From Fulvivirga sp. (GTDB taxonomy: Bacteria; Bacteroidota; Bacteroidia; Cytophagales; Cyclobacteriaceae), in the NCBI GenBank assembly GCA_028280565.1, contig JANQLQ010000228.1, positions 1 to 64,000 on the forward strand: 64,000 bases of DNA, given 5' to 3'. Shown here in pieces: positions 16,938 to 27,854 of this stretch. Position 1 is the stretch's first letter, and every line of letters begins with the position of its first letter. The position numbers and the translations under genes are program-made. The notes under the pieces were generated by a model. It saw only the letters and a program-made list of their open reading frames with translations. It did no database searches and was not told the DNA's origin.

Positions 16938-19900
16938 ATGAAAACAAATATTTACCATTATTTATTAACGCTACCTAAAATATGGATTTATGGTATAATT
17001 ATGCTATTCTGTTCGAGTTCCCATAGCGTTTTAGCCAATGGAAATGAACTTTTCCCGATAAGACCCAGCGAAGTTTTATTTGAAATCAATTCTAACAATA
17101 GAAAAGGTAACCTCGCCGAGAATAGCGAACAGATCAGTGTCAGCGGAAGAGTACTTGACGAAATTGATCAACCCTTGCCGGGTGCTACGGTGTTGGAAAA
17201 AGACACTCAAAATGGGACTGTCACAGGTTATGACGGCCGATTTACGTTGTCTGTAGCTGACGATGCCACTCTTTTAATATCATTCCTGGGTTATAAATCA
17301 CAAGAAGTGAAAGTGAACGGATCAACTGATTTAACAATCCAGCTAACGCCTGATCTAACTAATTTGGAAGAAATCGTTGTTATGGGTTATGGAAATCAGC
17401 GTAGAAGCGATATTACCTCCGCTGTCTCGGAGGTGGATGTGGACCTGGTTGAGAATATCGGTATTTCTAACGCCTCCAGGTTATTGCAGGGCCAGGCCCC
17501 CGGGGTACAGGTTAAACAAACAACGGGCAGCCCGGGGCAGGAGTTTGAAGTAAGAATTCGAGGAATTAGCTCTTTAGGGGCAACTAGCGACCCCCTGTAT
17601 GTAGTGGACGAATTTCCGTTGGCTAACAACGTAGGTCAATATGTTGATGCGAATGACATAGAATCGATTACCATTTTAAAAGACGCCGCATCCACCTCAA
17701 TTTATGGTGCCCGCGGCTCAAATGGCGTTGTCTTGATAACAACCAAGTCGGGAAAAGATGGTGTCTCCAAACTTAATATCAATATAGACCAGGGTTTTCA
17801 TACGGTTCCTGGTTCGAGAAGGGTAGAAGTACTGAACGCTCAACAATTCATTCAATTTCAGAACGAAAGGGTCACAGATGATTTTAGAAGAATTGAAGGC
17901 AGGGATCCGATGACGGAAGAAATTCCCGCAGCATGGAGATCTCCCGGTCAAGTACAGTATTCAACAAACTGGCAGGACGAAATTCTCAGAACAGCCTTGG
18001 TGCAAGACCTCAATTTAAGTATGTCCAATGGAACTGAAAAACTAAAATCATACCTGTCATTAGGATATTTAAACCAGGAAGGTGTAATCAAGAAAACGGA
18101 TTTTCAAGTTTTTAATGGCAGAATCAACCTTAGCAATACATTCAATGACTACCTCAAGGTAGACTGGAACTTGTCCGGAAGGTATTCTACACGAAATGAC
18201 CCCGGAAATACCATAGGTGGAAATTTCACAACGTCTGTTATCAGCGCTGCCTATCTTGCCGATCCCAGGGATCCTGTTTATAATGAGGATGGAAGTTTTA
18301 ACGACTATATAGGCGGTCGGGACGGTGTTTTTGGCTATCAGAATCCTGTGCAGGTATTACATGAGATCACCAATTATACAGCCGTCTCTTATCTACTCTC
18401 GAATGGGGCAATTGAGTTGACTCCGATCAAGGGGCTATCCCTTAAGACATCCGTGAATGTATCCATGGAAAATGGGCGTGGTCGTTTTTTTAAACCATCA
18501 ACCATAGCTGATTGGAATAATCCTCCTCCAACCATAGCAAATTCCGGGGAAAGGGCATACAGAGCCTCAAACTATACTTTTGACAATATCTTATCCTATG
18601 TGACTTCATTGTATAAAAATGAATTCGATTTTACTGCTGGTTACGTTGTACAGAAAGCACGTTTAGATAATTTGTCAGGTAATGGGGAGCAATTTCCAGA
18701 TGATCTAATCCCCTATCTTTCTGCTGCCAGTGAGACTTCCTCTTCTTCTAATATCGATGGATGGGGGCTCGTGGCCTTTTTGGGAAGAGTCAACTACGCC
18801 CATGATCACAAGTATTTACTCTCCGCCTCTTACAGGAGAGAAGGCAGTTCCAGGTTTGGCAAGAACAATAAATGGGGCGATTTTCCTGCTTTTTCATTAG
18901 GTTGGAGAGTTTCTGAAGAGGCTTTTTTTCCGCGGAACGCTTTTGTCTCTGACCTCAAGTTAAGAGGTAGTTGGGGGGTAACAGGAAACAACAATATAGG
19001 TGATTTCACACACTTGGCTCGCTTATCGGCTAATAATTATGTATTGGGCGGCCAATTGGCAGGAGGAAGAGTAATTTCCAATTTCGGAAACCCCGATTTA
19101 AAATGGGAGACATCAAGGCAATGGGATGTAGGATTAGATGTAGGGCTTTTTGATGACAAAATCATGGTGGTGACGGAGTTTTACCAAAGAACAACCGAAG
19201 ATATGTTATTGCCACTGCAGGTTCCCGCCACTACCGGGTTTGGCAACGCACTTTCCAATATTGGAAAAGTAGAAAATAAAGGTTTTGAACTTGGTATCAA
19301 TTACAGGGAAACCTTCGGTGATTTCAGGGTTAGAACAAATTTTAATATCGCATTCAATAGAAATGAAATTTTAGCCTTGGATGGTGATTTGGAAGAGATC
19401 TTTGTAAGCAACGATTTCTACGGCGGAAATAATATTTTCAGGGTTGGACAGCCAATAGGTATGCTTTATGGTTTTAAAAAATTGAAAATATTTGAAACAG
19501 AAGAAGAAATCTCCAACGCCCCGTCACATCCGGGAAATACGGTAGGCACCTATCAATATGAAGATGTAAATGGTGATGGTCAAATCACTTACGATCGACA
19601 GGACTGGACCATTATCGGTAATCCGAACCCGGATTTTACCTGGGGACTCAATATAAACCTGGAATACAAAAATTTTGATTTAAGTATGAACTTCACCGGA
19701 GCACAAAATTATGATTTGTTCAGGAATATAGAACCTTTTACGATGAATGTAGACGGGGTGTTCAACGTGGATGCCAGGATGATCAATAGATGGCGGTCTC
19801 CCGGTAATCCTGGTATTGGGGAATGGGCTAGCACCGGAAATTTTCAATTTACTCGGGAAGCCAGTTCAAGGTTTGTATACGATGCCAGTCACTTGTGGTT

Positions 19901-20126
19901 TAGGACGCTTACCTTAGGATACAATTTCCCTGAAATCAGCGAAGCATTTGATCTAAGGTTTTACAGCACCATCGATAACTTTCTTTTATTCACCAATTAT
20001 CCCGGTAACAACCCGGAATCCAATTCCGGTAATCCTTTTAATCCTCAAACAGTTACTATCGGGGTGGACAATGATCACTATCCTGTACCAAGGACATTCT
20101 CATTAGGATTAAATATTAACTTTTAA
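16938..20126 (+). CDS. SusC/RagA-type TonB-dependent receptor without STN domain
   Basis: Outer-membrane oligosaccharide importer, 1062 residues. After a signal peptide (SVLANG region) there is a carboxypeptidase-regulatory-like domain at about 67-145 (ISVSGRVLDEIDQPLPGATV), a plug at about 150-265 (EEIVVMGYGNQRRSDITSAV; TILKDAASTSIYGARGSNGV) and a barrel ending in FSLGLNINF. Unlike the other two complete SusC proteins here it has no STN domain, in keeping with the absence of a sigma/FecR pair and the presence of a divergent AraC gene. SusD follows after eight bases. The GH106 genes downstream suggest a rhamnose-containing glycan as cargo. Confidence 0.93.
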   Translation: MKTNIYHYLLTLPKIWIYGIIMLFCSSSHSVLANGNELFPIRPSEVLFEINSNNRKGNLAENSEQISVSGRVLDEIDQPLPGATVLEKDTQNGTVTGYDGRFTLSVADDATLLISFLGYKSQEVKVNGSTDLTIQLTPDLTNLEEIVVMGYGNQRRSDITSAVSEVDVDLVENIGISNASRLLQGQAPGVQVKQTTGSPGQEFEVRIRGISSLGATSDPLYVVDEFPLANNVGQYVDANDIESITILKDAASTSIYGARGSNGVVLITTKSGKDGVSKLNINIDQGFHTVPGSRRVEVLNAQQFIQFQNERVTDDFRRIEGRDPMTEEIPAAWRSPGQVQYSTNWQDEILRTALVQDLNLSMSNGTEKLKSYLSLGYLNQEGVIKKTDFQVFNGRINLSNTFNDYLKVDWNLSGRYSTRNDPGNTIGGNFTTSVISAAYLADPRDPVYNEDGSFNDYIGGRDGVFGYQNPVQVLHEITNYTAVSYLLSNGAIELTPIKGLSLKTSVNVSMENGRGRFFKPSTIADWNNPPPTIANSGERAYRASNYTFDNILSYVTSLYKNEFDFTAGYVVQKARLDNLSGNGEQFPDDLIPYLSAASETSSSSNIDGWGLVAFLGRVNYAHDHKYLLSASYRREGSSRFGKNNKWGDFPAFSLGWRVSEEAFFPRNAFVSDLKLRGSWGVTGNNNIGDFTHLARLSANNYVLGGQLAGGRVISNFGNPDLKWETSRQWDVGLDVGLFDDKIMVVTEFYQRTTEDMLLPLQVPATTGFGNALSNIGKVENKGFELGINYRETFGDFRVRTNFNIAFNRNEILALDGDLEEIFVSNDFYGGNNIFRVGQPIGMLYGFKKLKIFETEEEISNAPSHPGNTVGTYQYEDVNGDGQITYDRQDWTIIGNPNPDFTWGLNINLEYKNFDLSMNFTGAQNYDLFRNIEPFTMNVDGVFNVDARMINRWRSPGNPGIGEWASTGNFQFTREASSRFVYDASHLWFRTLTLGYNFPEISEAFDLRFYSTIDNFLLFTNYPGNNPESNSGNPFNPQTVTIGVDNDHYPVPRTFSLGLNINF

Positions 20127-20134
20127 AAAAGTGA

Positions 20135-21649
20135 ATGATGAAAAAGTATTTAAGAACATATTTTGTATTTACTATGTCAATAGTATCCTTTTCTTGTACT
20201 GGAGATTTTTTGGAAATTGACGACCCGAATAGTGTTATAGTGGGCAACTTTTATAGTAATGAAACAGAAGTTGAACAAGCCTTAAACGGTATCTACGGAC
20301 AACTACAGGGAATCATTGGAGGTCAGTTTGTTTTCAATGAATTGATAACAGATAACACAACGATCCACTTGAATGCGCAGGATAGAGGACAGGTAGACCG
20401 TATTGAAGCATTTGAAACATGGACCATTGCTTCAGCGAATGTAAATATTGATCAAATGTATTCCGGGTATTACAACAGCCTCCATAACATCAATACAACA
20501 CTAGCCCGAATTAAGGAGTCCGGCTTACAAGGTACGGGTAAGATTGATCAATATACAGGGGAATTGTTATTTTTAAGAGCTTATTATTACTATAATTTAG
20601 TACACTATTTCGGCCCTGTTATCTTACTTACCGAACCACTGGAATCCGTTGGAGGTTCTCGAACTTTAACCCGATCTTCCGAAGAAGACACTTATAACCA
20701 GGTCATAGCTGATTTAACGGAAGCCAGCGCACTTTTACCTGAAAAACAAGCCTATCCAGGCAGTGATATCGGAAGAGTTCCCAAGGGGGCAGCATTGACG
20801 CTTTTGGGTAAAGTCTTTCTAACACTAGGGAGATACGGTGAAGCTATCACTGAATTGGATAAAGTTTTGGGGAACTATAGTTTGCTGCCTGGTTATGAGG
20901 ATATTTTTGATCCGAATAATAAAAATCATGCAGAATCTATATTTGAAGTCCAGTTTTTGGGAGGTAATAATTTGGGAGAACATAGTGGTTTTGCCTATAC
21001 TTTTGCCCCATTATTTTCCAATGGAATTATCACTGGTTTTCCAGCTGTGGCTACCGGTGGGTTTAATATGCCAACCAATGACCTGATCAACGATTACGAA
21101 CCGGGTGATCTTAGAAAGGATGCTTCTCTTAGAGAAGGATATACCGATAATGGTACATTTGTAAACATCCCTTACATTATAAAGTATACACATGAGCATG
21201 CACTTCCGGGAAGAACAGATACTAATTGGCCTGTTTTAAGATATGCAGATGTTCTGTTAATGCTTGCCGAGGCCATTAACGAACAATCCGGGCCCACGGG
21301 ACAAGCCTATGCATACTTGAATGAAGTGAGAAACAGGGCCGGTCTAAGTAGTTTAAGCGGATTGAATACGGCGTCTTTCAGGGAAGCTGTTTTTCATGAA
21401 AGAAGAATTGAACTTGCTTTTGAAAACCATAGATGGTTTGATGTAAGAAGACAATATTCCAATGCCGAGCTGGTAAGTTTATTCAATCGTCATGGTCAAG
21501 ATGAATTAGAGAGCCCTACTATTGATCGATCAGGGGTTCCATTCGGTGGAAATGATTATGATTTCCAGGAATATGAAATTCTGTTCCCAATTCCCGATAG
21601 TCAAATTTCATTGCAAAGGGGATCATTGCGGCAAAATCCCGAATACTAA
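20135..21649 (+). CDS. SusD/RagB-family glycan-binding lipoprotein
   Basis: Surface lipoprotein partner of the preceding SusC. It starts MMKKYLRTYF and has the lipobox SFSC before TGDFLEIDDPNS, a typical SusD N-terminus. The TPR-like part contains GELLFLRAYYYYNLVHYFGP, and the C-terminal blocks are RYADVLLMLAEAINEQSG, NEVRNRAGLSSLSG and ERRIELAFENHRWFDVRRQ. 504 residues, the usual size. It is followed after 136 bases by the first GH106 gene. The specific ligand cannot be read from sequence. Confidence 0.93.
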   Translation: MMKKYLRTYFVFTMSIVSFSCTGDFLEIDDPNSVIVGNFYSNETEVEQALNGIYGQLQGIIGGQFVFNELITDNTTIHLNAQDRGQVDRIEAFETWTIASANVNIDQMYSGYYNSLHNINTTLARIKESGLQGTGKIDQYTGELLFLRAYYYYNLVHYFGPVILLTEPLESVGGSRTLTRSSEEDTYNQVIADLTEASALLPEKQAYPGSDIGRVPKGAALTLLGKVFLTLGRYGEAITELDKVLGNYSLLPGYEDIFDPNNKNHAESIFEVQFLGGNNLGEHSGFAYTFAPLFSNGIITGFPAVATGGFNMPTNDLINDYEPGDLRKDASLREGYTDNGTFVNIPYIIKYTHEHALPGRTDTNWPVLRYADVLLMLAEAINEQSGPTGQAYAYLNEVRNRAGLSSLSGLNTASFREAVFHERRIELAFENHRWFDVRRQYSNAELVSLFNRHGQDELESPTIDRSGVPFGGNDYDFQEYEILFPIPDSQISLQRGSLRQNPEY

Positions 21650-21785
21650 AACGATGCGTGGAGCATGAAAGTACTTTTAGAAAGCATCTTCATCCTTCAC
21701 TGATCTTAAACCGTTCATACCGCTTATTTATTCCACCATTTGACGCGGCTCTAATACAAAAAAACTGAAATTATTTACGCAATTC

Positions 21786-24700
21786 ATGAAATGTATGAAG
21801 ACGATTATTTGTATGCTTTTTTCTTTGGTTCTACTCTTTTTCACCAAAGCTCTGTCACAGGAAAAGGTAGATGTTAAAACCTGGAAGTCTGACTTTCAAA
21901 ATCCTCCCACATCAAGCTGGCCAGGGGTTTATTGGTATTTTATGGACGGCAATATGTCTGCGAAAGGTATGACAGAAGATTTGGAATCGATGAAAAACTC
22001 AGGGATATCCAGCGTTATATTTTTGGAAGTAAATGTGGGAGTGCCAAGAGGTAATGTGGAATTTTTGAGCGAGGAATGGCAAAACCTGTTTGTTCACGCA
22101 GTAAATGAATGCAAGAGGCTTGGGATCGAGATGATCCTGGGTGTCGGTCCCGGGTGGACAGGGAGCGGAGGGCCATGGGTACAGGCCAAAGAGTCCATGC
22201 AACACCTTGTAGCTAGTAGCCTGGAGGTGGATCACACCACCGAATTTCCCTTGAGCCTTCCTACACCACAACCTAAAAAACCCTATTTTGGAGAGAATAG
22301 CCTCACCTCGAAGCTGGCAGAGAAAAGGTTGGAATATTACAAGGACGTCGCTGTTTTGGCCTTTCCAAAATCTTTAAAGGAAATTGACCCTATAAAGAAT
22401 ATAGACGAGAAAGCACTGTATTACCGGGCTCCTTATACTTCCGTACCGGGTACAAGGCAATTCATCCCCTTTAAAAGGAATTTTAAGGAACCCTCCGGGA
22501 ATTCCGTCATTCAATTTGATGAAATGGTAGATCTATCTGGTCAACTCAACCAGGAAGGCATTCTAAACTGGCGTCCCCCGGATGATCGTATATGGACTAT
22601 CATGCGATTTGGCGCTAGAAACAATGGAGCCATTACAAGGCCCGCGCCTGTTCCTGGCCTAGGTTTTGAATCGGACAAATTCGACACGGTTGCCATTAAA
22701 AATCATTTGGATAACTATGTGGGAAAATTATTCAAAAAGCTGGAATTCACCTCGGCCGAAGGAAAAGGAGGACTAAAGCGACTTCATATGGATAGCTGGG
22801 AGATGGGAGCACAGAATTGGACCGGAAGTTTCAGGGAGGAGTTCACAAATCGCAGGGGATACGATCCGCTGTTCTATTTTCCGGTTTATGCCGGACATGT
22901 CGTTGGCAACGAAGAGATCAGTGAACGTTTTTTATGGGATCTTCGCCAGACATCACAAGAGCTAATTTTGGAAAGGCATGCTCAATATACCAGGGATTAC
23001 GCGCATAGTTACGGTTTAAAGCTTTCAATTGAGCCCTATGATATGAATCCCACAGCGGATTTGGAATTAGGTAACATTGCCGATGTGATCATGGCAGAAT
23101 TTTGGAGTGATGGCTTTGGATTCAACAGTGCCTTTTCAGTGATAGAAGCAGCTTCAATAGCCCATATAAAAGGGCAAGCTATCCTGCCGGCCGAGTCTTT
23201 TACTTCACAAGGGGAAGGATTCAGGCAATTTCCCGGTTCCATGAAAAATCAAACGGATTGGGCCTTTGCACAGGGCATAAATAAGCTAATGTTTCACACC
23301 TTCCAACACCAGCCTTTAAATAACACGTTAAAGCCAGGCATGACCATGGGGCCGTATGGTGTACACTGGAACCGAAACCAGGCCTGGTGGCCAATGGTTG
23401 GTGCCTATCACACCTATGTTTCAAGAGTTCAGTATATGCTGAGCAAAGGCCGTACTTCAGCGGATATTTTATATTTAACCCCTGGGGGTTCGCCTCATGT
23501 TTTCAAGGCCCCGCCGTCCGCTCTCATTGCCGCAAATTCGGCTTTGCCCGATCGCAAAGGTTACAATTTTGATGGTTGTGCGCCGTCGCAGTTAACTTCA
23601 GCACAGGTTAAGGATCGTAAAATAGTATTTCCCGGTGGCGCAACATACAGCGCGCTGATATTACCCTATACACCAGCTATGACACCTGCGCTTCTTAATA
23701 AGATCTATACTCTCTTACTTGATGGGGCCACCGTCATCGGACTTCCACCGGAAAGGTCTCCTTCCCTGGCCGACTACCCAAAATGCGATAACGATATTAA
23801 GATGCTGGTCAATAAGATCTGGGGTAACACACCGAATCCTTCCCAAATTGTATCTAAAACCGTAGGAAAAGGAAAAATTGTTTGGGGCGGTGAAATCAGG
23901 ATGCCTGGAAATGATACTATTATGTACCCCGGTTATGAAATCACCGGTAACATTCTCATGAAAATGGACCTCCCGCTCGATTTTGACCCAGACGGAGATG
24001 TGCGGTATACACATAGAACTTCAGAGAATTATGATATTTACTTTGTGTCCAACCGGACGCCAGATAGCCTCTCTGCTAATTGTGTTTTCAGATCCACCAA
24101 AGGTAACCCGGAATTATGGGACCCTATCACCGGTGACATTAGGCCGTTGCCTACATTCCAGGAAAACGAAAATACGACCACTATCCCCATGATATTCGGA
24201 CCACATACCAGTTACCTGGTCGTGTTTGGAATAAATTCTTCCATAGATCGACAGGTTCCAGGAAATTTTCCGGTTCTGTCTGAGTCAGTGAACATAGAAG
24301 GCCCCTGGATGGTTTCGTTTGACACCTTATGGGGAGGACCTGGTAATATTGAATTTAAAAATCTATTGGATTGGACCAGCAGCGCCGACCCCGGCATAAA
24401 ATATTACTCGGGAAAGGCTATCTACAAAAAAGCATTCCATATTTCCAAACGACAGTTGGCTAACAAGAAGCAGGATTTTTACCTGGATTTGGGAAAACTG
24501 GAAAATATTGCCAGGGTATACCTTAATGGCCAAGAAGTTGGCATTGTATGGACGAATCATCTATTAAATATCACACGCTATTTGAAAAAAGGAAAAAATA
24601 ACCTTGAAATAGAAGTGGCAAATCTTTGGGTAAATAGATTAATAGGTGATGAAAATTATGAAAATGATCAATCTGAAAATGGCGATTGGCCTTCCTGGTT

Positions 24701-24824
24701 AGAAAATGGTGAAAAAAGACCCACCAAGCGATATACGTTTGTTACTCACAATTTTTATCGAAGGAATGACCCATTGCTGGCATCGGGGTTAATGGGACCT
24801 GTTAGAATACTTATTGGCCGATAA
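21786..24824 (+). CDS. GH106-family alpha-L-rhamnosidase
   Basis: Large exported hydrolase predicted to remove alpha-L-rhamnose. After a signal peptide (cleavage near ALSQ) comes the family opening FQNPPTSSWPGVYWYFMDGN, then GMTEDLESMKNSGISSVIFL, and the strongly conserved GVGPGWTGSGGPWVQAKESM. A long middle part follows with DSWEMGAQNW and EEFTNRRGYDP, and the C-terminal part contains a galactose-binding-like domain (RVYLNGQEVGIVWTNHLLNI). The 1012-residue length fits the family. Catalytic glutamates are expected in the TIM barrel but I cannot assign them individually. No T9SS domain, so a periplasmic site is likely. The start could also be ATG 21795. It is the first of two adjacent GH106-like genes, which share only the family frame and are not recent duplicates. 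Confidence 0.88.
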   Translation: MKCMKTIICMLFSLVLLFFTKALSQEKVDVKTWKSDFQNPPTSSWPGVYWYFMDGNMSAKGMTEDLESMKNSGISSVIFLEVNVGVPRGNVEFLSEEWQNLFVHAVNECKRLGIEMILGVGPGWTGSGGPWVQAKESMQHLVASSLEVDHTTEFPLSLPTPQPKKPYFGENSLTSKLAEKRLEYYKDVAVLAFPKSLKEIDPIKNIDEKALYYRAPYTSVPGTRQFIPFKRNFKEPSGNSVIQFDEMVDLSGQLNQEGILNWRPPDDRIWTIMRFGARNNGAITRPAPVPGLGFESDKFDTVAIKNHLDNYVGKLFKKLEFTSAEGKGGLKRLHMDSWEMGAQNWTGSFREEFTNRRGYDPLFYFPVYAGHVVGNEEISERFLWDLRQTSQELILERHAQYTRDYAHSYGLKLSIEPYDMNPTADLELGNIADVIMAEFWSDGFGFNSAFSVIEAASIAHIKGQAILPAESFTSQGEGFRQFPGSMKNQTDWAFAQGINKLMFHTFQHQPLNNTLKPGMTMGPYGVHWNRNQAWWPMVGAYHTYVSRVQYMLSKGRTSADILYLTPGGSPHVFKAPPSALIAANSALPDRKGYNFDGCAPSQLTSAQVKDRKIVFPGGATYSALILPYTPAMTPALLNKIYTLLLDGATVIGLPPERSPSLADYPKCDNDIKMLVNKIWGNTPNPSQIVSKTVGKGKIVWGGEIRMPGNDTIMYPGYEITGNILMKMDLPLDFDPDGDVRYTHRTSENYDIYFVSNRTPDSLSANCVFRSTKGNPELWDPITGDIRPLPTFQENENTTTIPMIFGPHTSYLVVFGINSSIDRQVPGNFPVLSESVNIEGPWMVSFDTLWGGPGNIEFKNLLDWTSSADPGIKYYSGKAIYKKAFHISKRQLANKKQDFYLDLGKLENIARVYLNGQEVGIVWTNHLLNITRYLKKGKNNLEIEVANLWVNRLIGDENYENDQSENGDWPSWLENGEKRPTKRYTFVTHNFYRRNDPLLASGLMGPVRILIGR

Positions 24825-25019
24825 AAAGGATGAGTAAGGTACCTTAAATAGGCACAACTGTGAGGCAAATAACCATTTTTGCGGATAGCCAAAGATATGT
24901 CGACTTGATGGCGCGAGTGCAATTCCTGAGGGATCTAAACAGAGCCCGTGCTACATTTTATCTATTGCCTTACACGCAGTTATTTTTTTAAAATGGATGT
25001 ATAATCGATTAAATGACCA

Positions 25020-27854
25020 ATGAAAAGAAGAGATTTTGTTAAAAATAGCGTCCTTACCACGCCAGGCGTGTTTTTTGTTCATTCGGTTTTAGGAAATGCC
25101 AACCCTGTCTTAAAGACCGATAATGTTGATGAGCTTTTTGAAGGATTTCAAAACCCGCCTGTTGATTCCCGTCTTTTTGTCCGGTGGTGGTGGAATGGGA
25201 ACAGGCTTGAGAAACAGGAAATTTTGCGTGAGCTGGACGTTATGAAAGTGGCTGGGATCGGGGGGGTTGAAATTAATCCCATTGCTTTCCCCGGAGATAC
25301 AGATCCTGTGGGAGTAAAGGCATTGACTATTTTTGAAGATGACTGGCTGGACATGTTACAAACAGCCCTCCAAGGGGCCAAGGATCGTGGAATGGTTTGT
25401 GATATGATCGTAGGTTCCGGTTGGCCTTTTGGGGGTGAATTTCTTAAGAAAAAGGAGCAGTCACAAATGGTAACGATTGAGACCATAGACCTGGAAGGAG
25501 GTAAAAATTATCATTTCAAAGTAAACGAACTGTTGGAAAGGGTAGACCCTGGGCTCCATTCAAAAAACAAAACCGTTTACAAAGACCTGTTAATGGCACG
25601 GATGCTTCCAAAAAATTCAAATGAATTTACTGAGGGAGAGGACCTAATGAGCAGCATGAGTGACCAGGAGTTGTCCGTCAGTGTCCCGGAGGGGAGTTAT
25701 GTGCTATATTATGTGGTGAAACTCACTGGGTACATGGCCGTGATCAATGGTGCGCCCGGTGCAGCAGGACCGGTGCTGAACCATTACAGTAAGGCAGCTA
25801 CGGAAGACTATTTGAATAGGATCTCCGGTTTCATCAACGGGAAGATCGGGAATATGGGTGACTATATAAGGGCCATGTTTTGCGACAGTATGGAACTGGA
25901 AGGCGCCAACTGGAATGACGATCTGCCTAGTGAATTTGAAAAAAGAAGAGGTTATTCACTACTGCCCTATCTCCCTTTTGTATTAAAAAAAGTGGGACAT
26001 ATGGGAAATCCTCTCAACGAGGAGTATGGAACAAAATTCCCAGGTGAGGTAACAGAAGTAATAAAACGGGTAGACCTAGATTTTTATCACACCCGGATTG
26101 AGCTTTTTAAAGAACGGTTTATAGACACCTTTAATGACTGGTGCCATAAGAATAATGTAAAATCCCGGATGCAGGCCTACGGCCGAGGCATGCACCCGCT
26201 TGAAGCAAGTATGGAAATCGATATTCCAGAGTGCGAAACTTGGTTGTTTAAAGACGTCGGGAGAGAATATCCCGACACGGGATTAACAGGCCGGGCACCG
26301 AGGATGTGTAACAAATATGTTTCCTCCGGGGCTGTACTTGCGGGAAAAAAGCTAGTGAGCTGCGAGGAGATCACCAATACTGCAATGGCGTTTATGGCCA
26401 CCCTGGAAAACATCAAAATTGCCGGTGATCAAAGCAATATTTCAGGAGTCAACCACTCTATATTGCACGGGTTTAACTACTCCCCGCCCGGGGCTGTTTT
26501 TCCCGGCTGGATCCGTTACGGGGCTTATTTTAACGAACAGAATACCTGGTGGCCTCATTTTCGAAAATGGGGAGATTACAAAGCTCGTATTTCCTACCTG
26601 CTGCAAAATGCTACTCCCCAGGCGAATGTGGCCATTCTTCAACCGCTTACCGACCTGTGGCTGAAGATGGGACCACAGCGTGACCCCTTCCCTCAAAAGT
26701 GGTACCCGGAGTATCAGAATAACCTGTGGGAAGCCGTACACCAGAATGGAGGCGGCTGCGATTATATTAGTGAAAACATCATCAAAAGATCGGCTTTCGA
26801 AAAAGGACGGATGGTCTATAACAGCCGTTCCTATCATACCCTTCTTTTACCCGAAATTGAGACACTGGACCCGGAAACCACCAAATCACTGGTCGCTTTT
26901 GCAAATGCCGGGGGGAAAATCGTTTTCATTGGAAAAAAACCTTTTAAATCCCCTGCTTACAAAAATGGAGAAAATAGCGATGCTAGGGTGAAGAGGATAG
27001 TGAACGACCTGTTGAACCTCCCCGGTGGGAACGTTATCGAATACCCTTCACCCCAAGGGGATGTAATTGGATGGTACGGCAAACTACAGGCTGAACTGGG
27101 CCTGGCACCTTATGCCAGGTTTAATAAAACCCACAAATTTTTAAGCCAATCGAGCTACCGGGCCGGGGAGAACCCTTTGTTTTTTATTGCCAATACCAGC
27201 TTGTCAGAACATATTTCAGTTAAGGCTGATTTCGAGGTACCAGCGGGTCTATATCCCTGGACCTGGGATCCTGAAACCGGGGAAAAGAAGATTTATCCTA
27301 CGGATGGAAGCAGAAATAAACTTAACCTGGAGCTTCCCCGGGCCACTTCAATGTTGATCGTTTTTGAAAGAAGCTCCAGGGGGAAAAAACTTCAACCGTT
27401 CGATTTCAAGAGGGAGGGAAAAGAGCTGCCAGGAACATGGCAGTTACAACTTAACCATATCAACGGAAAGACACAGCAAATGAAATTAGGTTCTTTAATA
27501 GACCTGGTCGAAAACAGCAAGACCAGGGATTTTGCAGGAGATATAATTTATGAAAAAACAGTCGCCATTGATTCCCACAAATACGAATACCTTGACCTGG
27601 GGGACGTGCAAGGCATTTCAGAACTAACCATAAATGGTGAGTACATTGGAACCAAATGGTACGGTGCACATATATTTCATGTTAAAAATGCGCTGAAAAA
27701 AGGAGAAAACAAGATCAGTGTCAAATTGACCACCATCACCGGTAATTACCTTAAAAGCCTGGCGGATAATAAGGTAGCTCAAAACTGGACCCGACACCAG
27801 GGATATACTTCAATGGGAATTATTGGGCCTGTCAGGATTATACAAGACAGATGA
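25020..27854 (+). CDS. GH106-family glycosidase, second copy, Tat-type signal
   Basis: 944-residue protein of the same superfamily as its upstream neighbour. The N-terminus MKRRDFVKNSVLTTPGVFF is a twin-arginine-like export signal. The catalytic part opens FQNPPVDSRLFVRWWWNGN, then ELDVMKVAGIGGVEINPIAF and VGSGWPFGGEFL, with CDSMELEGANWNDD and FEKRRGYSLLPYLP in the middle and a C-terminal galactose-binding-like domain (ELTINGEYIGTKWYG). Relative to the first copy, GGPWV is replaced by GGEFL, so substrate specificity may differ. It probably acts in the periplasm on a different rhamnosidic linkage. Last gene of the plus-strand block; next to it is a repeat-bearing convergent gap. Confidence 0.83.
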   Translation: MKRRDFVKNSVLTTPGVFFVHSVLGNANPVLKTDNVDELFEGFQNPPVDSRLFVRWWWNGNRLEKQEILRELDVMKVAGIGGVEINPIAFPGDTDPVGVKALTIFEDDWLDMLQTALQGAKDRGMVCDMIVGSGWPFGGEFLKKKEQSQMVTIETIDLEGGKNYHFKVNELLERVDPGLHSKNKTVYKDLLMARMLPKNSNEFTEGEDLMSSMSDQELSVSVPEGSYVLYYVVKLTGYMAVINGAPGAAGPVLNHYSKAATEDYLNRISGFINGKIGNMGDYIRAMFCDSMELEGANWNDDLPSEFEKRRGYSLLPYLPFVLKKVGHMGNPLNEEYGTKFPGEVTEVIKRVDLDFYHTRIELFKERFIDTFNDWCHKNNVKSRMQAYGRGMHPLEASMEIDIPECETWLFKDVGREYPDTGLTGRAPRMCNKYVSSGAVLAGKKLVSCEEITNTAMAFMATLENIKIAGDQSNISGVNHSILHGFNYSPPGAVFPGWIRYGAYFNEQNTWWPHFRKWGDYKARISYLLQNATPQANVAILQPLTDLWLKMGPQRDPFPQKWYPEYQNNLWEAVHQNGGGCDYISENIIKRSAFEKGRMVYNSRSYHTLLLPEIETLDPETTKSLVAFANAGGKIVFIGKKPFKSPAYKNGENSDARVKRIVNDLLNLPGGNVIEYPSPQGDVIGWYGKLQAELGLAPYARFNKTHKFLSQSSYRAGENPLFFIANTSLSEHISVKADFEVPAGLYPWTWDPETGEKKIYPTDGSRNKLNLELPRATSMLIVFERSSRGKKLQPFDFKREGKELPGTWQLQLNHINGKTQQMKLGSLIDLVENSKTRDFAGDIIYEKTVAIDSHKYEYLDLGDVQGISELTINGEYIGTKWYGAHIFHVKNALKKGENKISVKLTTITGNYLKSLADNKVAQNWTRHQGYTSMGIIGPVRIIQDR

